Below are positions 1-11,010 of a DNA stretch of 60,862 nt, one piece after another. A program made the position numbers and the translations under genes. This stretch comes from Paratrimastix pyriformis (taxonomy: Eukaryota; Preaxostyla; Paratrimastigidae): NCBI GenBank assembly GCA_027972325.1, contig JAPMOS010000179.1, positions 1-60,862 of the forward strand, given 5' to 3'. The notes below the pieces were generated by a model, which had not been told where the DNA came from, made no database searches, and saw nothing but the letters and a program-made list of their open reading frames with translations. How positions within the stretch are numbered: position 1 is the first letter of the stretch; each line of letters begins with the position of its first letter.

Positions 1-900
1 TGGCGGCGCGGGTTGGGATGTCCAGAAATGTTGGGACACGAATGCAAATTTGTCTGGCGTCAAAGTCCCTGCATGGCAAAGATAACGTCACAGATAAAGA
101 CGGCCGATGGCCGAGTGTCGGACCAACGACGGTCGCTCCTGGAATTTGCGGAGCAGATCCACTGAACGAACTCGTAGGCGCATTCTCGCCAGGTGGCTCG
201 GACACGCAGCCAGGAAGGTGAAAAGATGCTTTTGAGGCGACGAGTCTCCATGCCTATCGAGAAGGAATGACGTGAGTTCGAGTGGGTTCAGACCTTTGTG
301 ACTGTCGTCGAAGAAGAATCAACATAGTATCAGCCAATCAATCCAAGGCTCCTTGAAAACGAGCGCTCGTCTGACTCGGTCCCATGCATTGAACTTCAAC
401 AAATTTGGGGCGCCCAGAGAAAAACTAAAAAATCCTCCGAGTGTATATGTCAGCTTAGTGGGGCATCAGCGAACAGGAAGAACAAAGAATTCAAGCCCAA
501 CCGGAAAGAGGAGAATCGCCGAGTGCAGAACCCTGGGCGTTGGCAGATGCGACGGCAAAGGCTCTCCTGGTCAGCTGTTCGCCGGTACTCACAAAATCAC
601 CACTCAACGAAGGGTTCTTTGAAACGGTTTCTCCGTTTTCTTTGTTGACCGTTTGCTGGACGCCATGAGTTTTTATATTCTCCAACATCAGCCCTGAACA
701 TCACGCGTTGCGTTGTTTTGATGTGATGGGTCTGTCCCACCTTTTCCAAGAAAAACCTCACCCAAATTCCTTACCGCGGTTTCGAATTGATCTTGACTCC
801 CGATGTTGTGGTATAGCGGATGGCCCACTGGTGAATCCGGCCGTCCTGAAGGACCCTTCGTGCACCAGCCATCTCCGTCCGCCAAACTTTGAACCTGGGT
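1..900. other. no recognisable gene
   Basis: Only short open frames occur on either strand and none resembles a family I know. There is no obvious splice-bounded exon series, RNA gene or terminal repeat. The stretch is ordinary in base composition up to about 900, where C-rich low-complexity DNA begins. It may be degraded transposon or intergenic DNA. Confidence 0.5.
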
Positions 901-1861
901 TGATCCATTGGGACTGCCCCCTTCCCCTCCCATGCCCACGATGCATCCCCCACCATGGCTACCCGACCCACGTCCCCACCCTCACCATTTTCGAGCTCCC
1001 CGCCGATGCCGTCATCGCACCTCCGAACCCATTTCCACCCAGGACCCCCAACCCACCCATGCCTCTGACCCCTCCCACCCGACCGATCCCCCCCACCACC
1101 ACCACCCCCAAGCCCCCATGTCTTCCCAACCTCCACCTCTGCCCCGCCCCAATGTCTCACATCCCCCCCCCCTCCACCGACCCATGCCTCCCACCCTCCC
1201 ACCTCCCAGCGCAAGAATCCGGCCTGCTGAACCAGCCGTCCGTTTCTGCGAATCGACACGCCATCTTGGTGCCGCTGGCAGCCGCCTCAGAGGTCTCAAG
1301 TCCGCTCAACCTTGAACCTGCACATGGATGCGGATTGTTCACCCCACCCCCACCCCCATGGCTCCAAGTCCCCGCGCATGACCAGATCGTATGCCTCCCA
1401 CCCTCTTTCCTATTTCACTCTCCCAATCAACCCGCATCCAACTCCTCGCATTCCTCCAGACCCCACCCACCCATTCCCCCACCACCCCACCACCACCACC
1501 AACCCCCCCCAGCCACCCCATGCCACCCATCATGTCCCCACCCATGCCTCCCCACTCCATCCATGCCTCCCGACTCCACTCATGTCCCCACCCACCCATG
1601 CCTCACCCACCCACCATGCCTCCCACCCCCGCTCATCCACCCATGCCTCCCCACCCCACTCATCCCCATCCCATCCCCACTCATCCCCACTCATCCCCAC
1701 TCATGCTCTCCCTACCCCAGTCATGCCTCCCCCACGTAACCCCTGCCTCCCCCTAAGCCATGCCCCACTCATATCCACCCATGCCTCCCCCACCCCCCCC
1801 TCACCCCACTCATCCCACTCATGCCTCCCCTACCCACTCATGCCTCCTCCCTCCCTCCAGC
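900..1861. repeat. C-rich degenerate minisatellite
   Basis: Nearly a kilobase of pyrimidine-rich DNA is built on short variants of CCCACYCATGCCTCC, with long C runs. Proline/histidine-rich open frames cross it in several frames at once, as expected of a tandem repeat rather than a gene. It ends exactly where the DIRS-I fragment begins. Confidence 0.75.
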
Positions 1862-2046
1862 GTCGCACCTAGTGGCCCGTCTGCGAGTCACGGATAGCTT
1901 CGACGAGGCACTGTTGGCGGGTCGGTTCAGTGGCAAACCTCATGAAATGTCGGGGGCCGCTGAACCTGACAAGGGGGACCCCTAGGGGGTTCCCCCCCTT
2001 TTGGCAGGCACGAGTTGGGAGGCAGTGTGATTCCTTTGGCATGCTG

Positions 2047-2166
2047 TCTATTTTCCTGGGGGTTTGGGAAGATGAAGGTCGTCGAGATTGATTACTCGTT
2101 CGCCGAGGCTCCGAGGCTGAAGCGAGGAATCATCGAGACTCTTCTTCTTCCCAAACCCCCAGAAAT
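2047..2166 (+). repeat. DIRS-I internal complementary region (copy D)
   Basis: The segment reads CTGGGGGTTTGGGAAG, then the reverse complement of the element's left terminus, then one base, then the reverse complement of its right terminus, then CTTCCCAAACCCCCAG. It is therefore the complement of a circle junction joining right end to left end. That is the hallmark of DIRS elements, whose ICR is thought to template completion of the ends before recombinase-mediated insertion. Confidence 0.85.
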
Positions 2167-2202
2167 ACTCCCACCCGCCTCCCTGGTGGCGTGGAGCACC
2201 AC

Positions 2203-2706
2203 ATGGCTTACAGCCCCACTGCCTCACCACCTCCTGAGCCTGCCGACACCACCTTTGCTCTTCCTGCCATTTTGAGGAGCAAAGGGTGGGGAGGGGAGAC
2301 AGGTCATGTTACCTTTCCCCCCCTCTGTCACAACATGCACCACACTCGCCCGCACACAGCCCTCGCACTGGACCCGGGCAAGGAACTTTCGGTCTACAAC
2401 GCCAACCGGCGTCTGACCAAGCAGGGCTACGATCACCCCAAGGCCGCTACGCGCCTCTTCACTCTGGAAGATGGGTCGAGGGTGGTCGTTTCCAACACCC
2501 ACCGCGGCCGCAGTGGACACTGGGTCTCGTCGCGCGGAGGCGGAGGCTCTGCTGTTCGAGGCGCGGTTCGAGGATGGTCTCGGGGTGCTACTCGTGGCCG
2601 TGGCCGTGGCCGTGGCCGTGGCGGCCGCAAGTTCTTTTCGGCCGCCTCTTCTGCCCGTGGCAAGAGCTCCGCTGAGGAGTCTGCTGCGGAGGGGGGGAAG
2701 AAGTGA
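2203..2706 (+). CDS. arginine/glycine-rich ORF between ICR and right ITR of DIRS-I (copy D)
   Basis: This open frame begins at an ATG (preceded in frame by GTG at 2191) and runs about 167 codons. Its C-terminal half is a run of RG/GR pairs followed by an alanine/serine/lysine tail. RGG-type tracts bind nucleic acid in many proteins, so a nucleocapsid-like role is possible but is inference. The same region lies at the same place in copies A and C. An ORF between the ICR and the right ITR is not part of the DIRS layout I know. Its antisense strand is also open, so coding status is unproven. Confidence 0.45.
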   Translation: MAYSPTASPPPEPADTTFALPAILRSKGWGGETGHVTFPPLCHNMHHTRPHTALALDPGKELSVYNANRRLTKQGYDHPKAATRLFTLEDGSRVVVSNTHRGRSGHWVSSRGGGGSAVRGAVRGWSRGATRGRGRGRGRGGRKFFSAASSARGKSSAEESAAEGGKK

Positions 2707-3030
2707 ATGGAAGGCGCTTCGTCCCCCGGGGGTCTTTTTCTGAGGCTTCGCCCCCTCTGTATTTTTCCCTGATTTTTTGCGTGACCTGGTAAGCCGGAGG
2801 TTTCTCCACCCTCCTCTTTCCCTCCGCAGACACATGCTTACCGGGGTGAGCTTCGGCGGCTCATGGGGAGGAGAAGTTGAATTTTATTGTGCCGATGTTT
2901 GATCAATCTTTGAAAGCCTCTTTTGTTTGTCTCTCTCGTCTTTCTTCTATCTACATTCTTTCTTTGGGATGCGTCTGGGCCTGACCACACCTTCCGGAGT
3001 GGTGCCCGGCCCCTTTGACGTGCTGACGCA

Positions 3031-3141
3031 AGGGCAGGGTACACTATCCGTGTCAGCTGACATGGAATTTCTTTCTATTTGTGGTCAGTGCCGCTGTTTG
3101 CGTTGCCTGACGTGATGTCTATTTTCCTGGGGGTTTGGGAA
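3031..3141 (+). repeat. DIRS-I right inverted terminal repeat (copy D)
   Basis: This is the near-exact reverse complement of the left repeat in copies A (21805-21917) and B (44269-44381). It contains the perfect 12-bp palindrome TGTCAGCTGACA and the motif TCAGTGCCGC-TTTGCGT, which also occurs in DIRS-N ends. Confidence 0.85.
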
Positions 3142-3167
3142 GAAGAAGAGTCTCGATGATTCCTCGC

Positions 3168-4134
3168 TCTCCAGGGAGAAGCACTCCAGAATCTTCACAA
3201 GCTTGGCCGGGGCGTCTTCGCCTTTGGGGAAGTGCAGCTCCTTGAGGGCGGGTTCCAAATGTGTGGCAAAGTCGGGATCCTCACGGACGTAGCGCTTGGG
3301 GGCCTGAAAGGGCGGGGAGGTGGGGTGATGATCATCAATAGACGGGAGACGACAGACTTGGAGGGATGCACGCTTGAGGTTCAGCAGGACGTCGAAGGTG
3401 CTGCTTCCAAACCGCGCGTCGTGAGTAAGCAGGTTGACCCGATGTTGCAGCTCGAGCATGGCCTCCGGATCGAGAGTGTTGTAAACGGCCACGTCGATGT
3501 AGTCCTCCTTCAGGTGCTGTGCAGGGGGAAGAGGTGCGTTGTTATGAGGGCGGAGACAACGTGCAAGAGACCTGCCGGATCTGGGGGTGTAGCTTGTTGA
3601 GCTTCTCCACCCTTTGGCGAAGCTCGGTCCGCTGTTCTGCGGTGATCTCGGGCGGCAACTCGGAGACCCGGCGCGGGTCCACGATGATGCGCGCAACCTG
3701 GAACCTAGGGGCACGATTAGAGGCCGATCCACCAAAAAAAGAGCATTGTCAGACCGGTGCGAGCCGTCGACCACCTGGTATCGAGCCTCGTCCAGGGCCG
3801 ACGTTTGGACGATTATGCTGAACAGGACGGCCGCTCCCAGCTTCTCGAACCATTCCACAATTGCTCCGAGGCGCTCGTAGGCAAGGGGCCGGGCGAGGCT
3901 CGGGCAGGGGTCGATGGAGCTCAGCAGCACATGGGCCCTCTTGCCGTGGCACTTTTCCGACAGAGAGAGATCGAAGAGTCGAAAGGAATGTGCAGTCAGT
4001 AACTTGTTCAAAAAAAGGGAAACGATGAAAACAGGTCACGAGTGGTGGGAGGAGGGAGGGTGGCGCGCAAGGTACGCATTGACGATATCAACGACGGACT
4101 GCATTACTTGGCGAGCGGGGTGGGAGGAGGGAGG
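3168..4134 (-). pseudogene. gene M copy 1, 3' part
   Basis: Minus-strand exons of the repeated gene M, about the same as 37198-38180 in copy 2. GT-AG introns are visible at 3304-3357, 3517-3571 and 3698-3732 (only 35 nt); when they are removed the flanking frames agree. Exons encode a region with IIVQTSALDEARYQVVDGS followed by HR, and a later region rich in charged helices (VARIIVDPRRVSELPPEIT; HLKEDYIDVAVYNTL). The VVDGSHR stretch loosely recalls ParB-type nuclease motifs but the match is too weak for a functional call. The gene is cut at 3168 by the DIRS-I right end and at 4134 by the CA-LINE, so it cannot be functional here. Confidence 0.65.
4123..4134. repeat. CA-LINE target-site duplication, left
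   Basis: GGAGGAGGGAGG here is repeated at 12777-12788 on the other side of the LINE. The uninterrupted sequence is present once in gene M copy 2 near 38175-38190, which confirms that the duplication arose on insertion. Confidence 0.85.
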
Positions 4135-4183
4135 CACCCCGGGGTCGAGTTGACCTTCAAGCGTTTGAATTTCTCCGCAGAAG

Positions 4184-5213
4184 ATGGCTGATTCTGAATC
4201 TGTGACTATGTCTGATGTTGAGAAGGAGGCGGCTGCGCAAGAGGCTCGTGCGCAACAACACAAGCGGGCGGCCGAGAAGAGTGCGGCGGAGGCGGCGGCT
4301 CCTGCAAGGATGAGGGAGAGCCCATGCTGGGATAAGGTCTGCAGGATTGAGTGCCGCAGACAAAGCGCCCTGAGTTGGGGCCGGCGGCTTGGAGTGATCC
4401 TGACGATCTTTTTTGTGATGCAGGCTATTGGGGCTACGCTCTTGTTCCCTGATGGGAATCCTTTATCATATGCTGAAATACAAGCGTCTTTCGCTGGCGC
4501 CGCGGTGGAGGGGTCGTTCCCCGAATTCTCAATTCTATTCGATCGTCCGACGACCGAGCAGTTTGCAAGGGTCGAGGAACTAGGGCAGAAGTTCCATGCT
4601 ACTGTGAGACCCATTGTGGCGGTGGCGACTGAATTCAAGCCGGACATCATCACTACAACGCTCTTCAAGGCTACGCTTGCTGGCTTTCCGACGGAGGCCA
4701 GTGAAGAGGACGTGGCGACATGGTTGGGAAGGAAAGGTTTGTGGTGCGCTTGGGAGACGGAGGGGTGTTATGGTTTTGGTAGATTCACTGAGGGTGTTCA
4801 AGTTAATGCCGGCGATCTTTCAAGTCAGTTTCTTTGCGGCGGGAGAAGAGGAAATGCCGAAGTGGTTCCCGCACCGGGATGCCAAACCGAGATGGCCCAT
4901 TACCGTGGTGCCTCCCGAGGTCCGGGTCGAGGTGCCGCCCAACAAGAGGCTGGCGATGCTGCGTCGTCGGGATCTGGCGACTGTGCCGGCTGTCGAGGCC
5001 TGGTTGGCGAGTCTGACGCCTCCAATCCACCCAGCGACCATTGCCAGGAAGGGGCAGGCCTTCCTGACGGGTCGCTGGGATGGGACATGGTTGTTGGTGG
5101 TCGATCCCGAGGAACGAGACCGGCTGGCGAGGGAGAAGCAGCAGCAGTATGGGGGGCCGCGGACTATCGTTCAGCGAACTGTGGTGCGTGTGGCGGCCAA
5201 GGGGTTGCTGTGA
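4184..5213 (+). pseudogene. CA-LINE ORF1, RRM-like protein
   Basis: The first ATG lies 49 nt from the element's 5' end. The N-terminus is alanine/glutamate/lysine rich and probably helical (DVEKEAAAQEARAQQHK). Then comes a segment resembling an RNA-recognition motif: KATLAGFP as an RNP2-like strand, SEEDVATWL as a helix, and GCYGFGRFTE as an RNP1-like strand. RRM-containing ORF1 proteins bind template RNA in many LINEs. The frame changes near 4800; the second part (VSFFAAGEEEMPKWFP to VVRVAAKGLL) ends with a TGA at 5211-5213. The first frame stays open to 5737, but that part has no recognisable content. Confidence 0.6.
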
Positions 5214-7250
5214 TTTGGTTTGAGGTGTTGTGTTTTCAATCTGAATCTTTTCTGAAAACATGCCTTGAGCAACCATATATTCATAAAGGGAACGGGATAA
5301 TTACGACTGGTTGTCCTTACGTGCGGATGGCACGTATTGAGCTGGACAAAGACGCAGTAGTGATATCGTCGTTGGGCCGCCGCTCTCGGGGCACGATCGA
5401 TCTTGTTGATGGAAAGTGGTGGGTGAAGTGGTGGTTTGTTACACAGACTGGAGAAAATGGGTGTGGACTTGGGCGGCATGATCAGGGGCCAGCTTGCGGG
5501 AGGGGATGGCTGCTGTATCGGAAATGGGGGAGCTGTGATAATAGAATAATGTTGGGGACGAACCCAAAGGAAGAAGGAGGTGGTGTAAAGGAAACGTGGC
5601 GATCGGTGGGGAATCGGCCAGCCGGCGAGGGCAGCGCAGAAGGAAGAAGAACGAGTGGATGGGGATCTGATTTGGTGAAAAGAAGGTTGGGAATTGAAAC
5701 AGTGGAATGGGGTGGAACGGACGGTGGAGAAATCTGATGGGGCAGTAGCTTGCTGCCAGGTGGAGTACCCCCTTGGGAGGGAATCTTTGGCCGGAGTTGG
5801 CGGATGGGTCTCTGCAGGAGTTGGCAGAGAATGATGGCGGTTTGGTGGATCTCCTTTGTGACGATTTTGATCGGTAGTGTTGGTAGGTTGTGTGTGTTCA
5901 TGCAGGGCCTTGGTTTTGGAACGGCCCTGATCGACTTGATCCAAGTCAGGGGGGGGCGGGAATACCACAGGCTCGGGACTCAGGTGAAGGGGGCAGGGCG
6001 AGGAAATCATTATTGGACCAAACGAAATCTATTTGGGGAATCGATGGGTGGGGATCTGTTTACTGGTGGCGCTGGCTCAATGGGGAGAGCGGCGTGGAAT
6101 CGTGGAAGGCGTGGGGATCGAGGCGGGTGGAAGGAGGGGCGGACATGGAGGAAAAGTCTGGGGGAATGGAGGAAGGAGGTCGGATGGAAGGGACAGTGGA
6201 TGGACTGGCGGAAATGGAGGAAATGGAATGGAGAAACAGAGGGGTGTGACGTCACCACCGTTGTTGGGTGGCAACAGCCCTTCAAGTGGTGGAAGCTGTG
6301 GGGCCGGACAGTTGTTCGATGTTGTGAGGGGTGGTTGGGGAGACCCGGGTATGGAGCAGGCGATCTGGGAGAAGGGGATTGAAGGGTTGGATGAGCTCCA
6401 TGATGGGGATGCAGGGATGCGGTGGCGGACCTGCTGAGGAAAGCTCGGATCCCGACAGGGGCGCGGATGAGGGTGGTGCATGTCTGTCAGGGAGTGTGGA
6501 AGGGTGAGCGAGGGCCGCGAGAGGGAGCGGGACTGCCTGATGGTGCGCCTGGAGAGGGATGGTGACAGGATGAGTGATGCGGTCCGGAGAGTGGTGATGG
6601 CGGACGGACGGGTGCGGAAGAGATGCCCAGAGTGTGAACATGCAGGAAGAGCGGGCGGTGGGCATGGAGGATGTCATGGTGGTCCAGGTGGTCCGCGACC
6701 GGCGAGTCGGCAGGGGGACCAGTCGCTGTGGTCGGTGCAGCCGGACCCAGTGGTCCTGGCTCGGACTACCGCCTGGAGGCGGTGGCCGAGTTCTGAAAGA
6801 AGGGAGGGGGGCGACATTGGGTGGCGGTGAAGAGGATTGAAGGGCATGGTGGCGCTTCGATGACAGCGTGGTGAGGGAGGTGGGTGGAGGGAGGGAGGAT
6901 GAGGGGTATGGTGGTGGGGTGGTGGATGGAATGAGAATGGAGGGAAAGGGGAGGGGGGGAGTGAAAAGGAATGGAGGGGAAGGACATGGAAGGGGCATGG
7001 AAGAGTATGGTGGGGACGGGACTTAACCCAGATATCCTGGGGACGGGATGAGCAGAAAGGCCAGGAAGAAGCAAGTGGAAGGAAGGGATGAATGGGGAAG
7101 AAGGAGGAGGTGGAGAAGATGAGGGGATATGGAGGAAGAGATATGAAGGGTGGAGGAGGAAGGAGGAAGGAGGCTGGAAGGAAGGGAATGGGGTGGACTG
7201 GAAGGAAGAGCAATGGACCGAGGGTCAACATGCAAAGAGAACGAAAAGGC
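5214..7250 (+). other. CA-LINE purine-rich region between ORF1 and the endonuclease
   Basis: About 2 kb is strongly G/A-rich, particularly 6100-6260 and 6840-7200, with many GGA and GGTGG runs. Overlapping open frames are low in complexity and none shows a domain I recognise. A short cysteine pair (KRCPEC near 6625) and a second one (RCGRC near 6725) lie in different frames and could be remnants of a zinc-binding N-terminus of ORF2. The N-terminal half of the endonuclease must lie at the end of this stretch but has decayed. Confidence 0.45.
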
Positions 7251-7945
7251 AATTGGAGAAGTGGAAGGGTGGCTGGAGGAGCTCGGTGGTGGAGGATGGA
7301 TGGCGGCATCCCAAGGGAGGGGTGATGATTGGGTATAGGCGGACCTTACAGATCGCAGTGCGCAAGGTCAGGGAGGTGATCCCTGGCTACTTGATGTTTC
7401 TTGATTGGTCGGAGGGGAAGACCAATCTGAGGCTCATCAATCTGTATTATCCAACCGGGGAGGGAGAGGACAAGGTGAGGGTACGGAATGTCATTATCGG
7501 GAGGTTGGAAGAGAGCATTGCGGAGGAGCAGCTGAGGGAGGGGCGTGGTGGGTGTACACGGACGCGAATAGCTGGGCCAAGGAGGTTGGGGAGCAGGAGA
7601 TGTTGGGTCTGTATGACACGGCGAAGATGGTGGGTAAGCAGAACGAGATTACATTCGTGCGCAACAAGAAGAAAGGAGGGAAGGTGGAGGTGGAGGCGGA
7701 GGGCAAACAAGGGGGAAGAAAGGGGGAGGCTAGGCTGGACTAAGGGGACGATGGCGCGAATGTTGGACAACATGTGGGTGTGGAGAAATGAGGAGGTTCA
7801 ATGGCAGGAAGTCACAGACCATCACATGGTAGTGACTGACCTGAGGAACATGTTGCCGGCATGGGCGGGGACGACTCGGAGGAAGGTGGCCATCTGCCCG
7901 TCCAGATCGGACCTGGATGCTGCTGCGGGAGAAGAGGAAGGATGA
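7250..7945 (+). pseudogene. CA-LINE ORF2, APE-type endonuclease domain
   Basis: GGVMIGYRR near 7320, LRLINLYYPT at about 7428-7457, GVYTDANSW near 7550 and TDHHMVVTDL at about 7815-7843 occur in the order and spacing of the C-terminal half of an exonuclease/endonuclease/phosphatase fold. The last motif corresponds to the SDH-type motif of APE endonucleases, which nicks target DNA to prime reverse transcription. The domain is spread over two frames that switch and switch back near 7540 and 7740. The upstream catalytic Asn and Glu motifs were not located. Confidence 0.7.
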
Positions 7946-8479
7946 GTATGAAGGGATGGTGGAGAAGATGCGTACATACAGGAGAAGGTGGCCGAACTGC
8001 TTCGGAAGGCGGTGGAGGGGCGGACCCGTCGTTCGAGCAGATGAGTGGGATCCTGCGGGAGACGGCGGGGAAGGTGTTTGGTTCCGGAGGATGGGAGACA
8101 GGGATTACGAGCCCAATGAAGAAGCTGAGACGGAGGGCGATGGAGCGGGACCCGATCCAGGAGGAAATGCAGAAGCAGTTGGCCAAAATGAGAGGAGTGC
8201 ATTACAGGAAGAGGGATCGGGCGTTGGAAGGGAAGCGCAAGCATATATACAAGGGCATCATGACGGACGGGGTGGCGCCGGTGACGTCGTATGCAACTAA
8301 GAATGCGGAGGAAAGGTGGATAAAGTGGTCACAGATCCGGAGTCGGTTAAGAATGGATGGAGGAAGTTCATGGCGGACCTGGCAATGAGGGTGATGCCGG
8401 CGAGCCCGGGGGTGGGGCGGGTGCAGAAGGAAGGCTGCAGGAAGAGGGTGATCATGGCCCCCCACCACGTACGATGTTG

Positions 8480-10065
8480 AGACAATCTTGGGTGCGCTCC
8501 CAGATGGCAAGGCGGCGGGCCCGGATGGGGTGACGGCGGAGATGATCCATGCCTGTGGGAACGAGATCAAAGAGTGGTTGGGGAGGAGGTACAATGAGAT
8601 GTTGGAGCGGAGTGAGGTGCCGCAGGAGCTCAAGGTTAGCTCGGTGTTCATGGCCACAAAGTCGCAGACAGAGCACCCCGGGGACCCTGCAGGCAGAAGG
8701 CCAATCACTTTGATACAGGTCTTCTTGAAGGGGCTGCAAGTGGTGGTGGCGTCGCGGTTCCAAGAATGGTGCGTACAGAAGAATGTGTTTGGGGAGGAGC
8801 AGTTTGGGTTTCTGAGAGGGAGGAGGATTGAGACCCCAATTGCAGAAATTATGGGAGTGCTCACTGACTCGAAAATTATGGGAGGCAGGGAATTCCACAT
8901 GTGCTCGTTAGATATTAAAAGGCCTATGATACAGTGGACATGGACGCACTGAGGAGGGACTGAGACGGATGGGGTGGAGGAGGCATTCATCAGGTATGTG
9001 GATAGTCTGTATGAGGGGAGGAAGGCCAAAGTCATCACAGGTTTCGGGCTGACGGAGAGCTATGAGATAGAGAGAGGCATCAGTCAGGGGACCCGCCATG
9101 TCTGCTATTTATCTCATTCATGGAGGAAGTGCTGGCAGAGGTGCGAAACAGGAAGGTGGGTATATCCTGGATAGCGGAAGGAAGGTGAAAGTCCTGGCCT
9201 TTGCTGACGATGTCATGCTGGTCACTCGAACCAAGGAGCAGATGGTACGGTTGGTCAACACAGTGAGACGGAAGGTGGAGGAGGCGGGCATGCAGCTGTC
9301 GTGGACCAAATGTGACTACCTGTGTGGGGGTGAAGAGCAAGACAGACCTGGACCTGGGTGAGGGTCGGGTCATCAAGGTCCAGCAGAAGGGTGGGGCCAT
9401 CCGGTACCTGGGGATTTGGATAGACGAGGACATGAACATGAAGATCAATACGAAGAAGGTCATCCAGAAAATGTGTGGGAGGCTGCACAGGCTGATGGAC
9501 AAGAAGGTCCCCCCGAGGTTGATGGTGCAGATGATCACCGAGTGCGTGTCGACGTGCCTACAATATACGGCGAGGCAGTGCCCCATGCCGCAGAAGGACC
9601 TTGAGATTCTTCAACAGCGCTATGCGCGAGTATTTCGGGAGATTGGTGGGTGCTTGGGGAAATGTGACCCGGCGGAGGTGCTCTTCTTCCCGGAGGATGA
9701 GGGTGGGATGGGTCTCAAGGACCCGGTGGATGTGCACGACATGATGGTGCTCACGCAACTGCTGGGCAGGGTGGCAGACCAACAAGGGTGCGGCGTGATG
9801 CTCCGTGAAGAGATAGCCCTGCTGCAAAAGTTGTGGACGACGAGTGAGCCGCTGCTGGACAACCCCGGGAAGTGGGTCAGACTGCACGCGAAGGAGAAGA
9901 TGCCGGGGGTGGTGTCGGGGATGTTGAGGATCTTGCACAAGAAGGGGTTGGCCATCGTGAGGGATGGGGAAGTATTGAAAAGGAAGCGGAATGGGGAATG
10001 CCGACAACACTGGAGGAGCTGGCAGAGCCATGCAAAATCACCAAGCGGCACAGGCAGACACTCAT
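8480..10065 (+). pseudogene. CA-LINE ORF2, reverse transcriptase and thumb
   Basis: LINE reverse transcriptase motifs appear in order: PDGKAAGPDGV near 8500, GRRPITL near 8695, EEQFGFLRGRR near 8795, the catalytic-Asp motif A LDIKRP near 8910, RGISQGT near 9075 (the QG of motif B), motif C FADDVMLV at about 9199-9222, and RYLGIWID near 9400. A helical thumb-like region with GCLGKC follows. The sequence passes through several frames (changes near 8930, 9090 and 9320), so the domain is recognisable but inactive. The FADD box is intact. Confidence 0.85.
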
Positions 10066-10605
10066 GAAGAGGGGCATCAGGAGTGTGGCTGACCTGATTG
10101 TGGGCGGTAGGTTTCAGTGGAAGGGCACGATGCCGCAGTACGTGGAGGCCATCAAGGAGCGGGTGTGTGGGGGAACAAAGTGGAGACGGAATATGTTAAG
10201 TTGGCGAGGAGGATCCGAGAGGAAGAAGTGGCAGAAAGAGATCGAAAGAGGGCAAGGACGGAACAGGAAAAGGAGGATAGCCGAGAGAGGGCGGGACGGG
10301 ATACGGGCAAGAGAGAGAGAATGGTGGGAAGGATCACGGGATCCCAGACCCGGAGAGGAAGATGAGACAAGCCAAGCTGATGGTGGGGCAAGGAGGAAAG
10401 CTGGTGGTCGTGGCGAAGAACAGGAAACGCCGAAGCGGGGAGCCGGGGTGGGAGGCCGCCAAGAAAGGGAAGCCCGACGAGCATGGGGATGGCGAAACGG
10501 AGAGGATGGAAAGAAGCCAGCGACAAGAAGAGGGGGGGGGTGGAGGGGGCAATTGGACCAAATGGGGAAAGAAGGGAGCTGGAGGTGGAGGAGGTGGAGT
10601 GGAGG
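10065..10605 (+). pseudogene. CA-LINE ORF2, linker between thumb and RNase H
   Basis: The first 130 bases encode a small helical motif (KITKRHRQTLMKRGIRSV, then DLIVGG) that could be a helix-hairpin-like DNA-contact segment. From about 10200 to 10600 the frames become highly charged and repetitive (Arg/Glu/Gly runs on purine-rich DNA), probably a disordered linker. No domain is recognised. Confidence 0.45.
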
Positions 10606-11010
10606 AGGTGGAGTGGACAACAGATGGTAGCGGACCAAGAAGAAGAAGGACCGGCATTGGTGTGGAAACTGATGGAAGGGAAGGAGAAGGTGGAAATGGA
10701 ACAATGGAAGGGTGGGACAGGATGCAAACGTGGAGGTGCGCACGGACAGTAAGGTGGCAAAGGGATGGGTGGAGAGGCTGATGAAGGACGACTGGACACC
10801 GACGGACCTGATCGAGTCGAAGGCCGAGGGCCTCCTCCGAAGGGGACAGCGAATTCTGAAGGAGCACAGGGGCTGTCCGGCTGGTGTGGGTGAAGGGGCA
10901 CCAGGAGACAGGGGCATCGCTGGATGCGGAGGGGAACAGATTGGCAGACAAGATTGCCGGGCAAAGCATCAAACAGGACATAGGCAAGGGGCAAAACGGA
11001 CCTGGGGTTT
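10605..11010 (+). pseudogene. CA-LINE ORF2, RNase H domain
   Basis: WTTDGSG near 10610 matches the first catalytic-Asp motif (TDGS). VRTDSKVAKGW near 10735 is the second Asp motif, and VWVKGHQETGAS followed by GNRLADKIA at about 10884-10960 is the C-terminal H...D motif. Three of the four catalytic positions are therefore recognisable; the Glu between them is uncertain. The motifs fall in different frames, so the domain is broken. RNase H C-terminal to RT is typical of I-group LINEs. Confidence 0.8.

Larger units (their letters stand above)
1862..3167 (+). mobile_element. DIRS-I copy D, right-hand fragment
   Basis: This matches copies A and C from the last codons of the tyrosine recombinase through the internal complementary region (ICR), an arginine/glycine-rich ORF region and the right inverted terminal repeat. 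The right end ...TTCCTCGC at about 3167 is the same terminus as in copies A (33401) and C (38989). Everything upstream of the recombinase tail (gag, polymerase, most of the recombinase) is absent, so this is a fossil fragment. Near identity with the other copies suggests a young family. Gene M begins immediately to the right. Confidence 0.85.

Noticed and set aside
708-1739. 343-codon Pro/His-rich open frame
   Set aside because: It lies on C-rich tandem DNA that is open in several frames at once; no domain or composition of a real protein.
2224-2835. Open frame antisense to the RG-rich ORF
   Set aside because: An expected shadow of GC-rich RG codons; its peptide is low-complexity and changes frame between copies.
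5482-7309. Long minus-strand Pro/Ser-rich frames in the LINE
   Set aside because: They are the antisense of purine-rich LINE DNA; the stop-poor strand is a composition effect.
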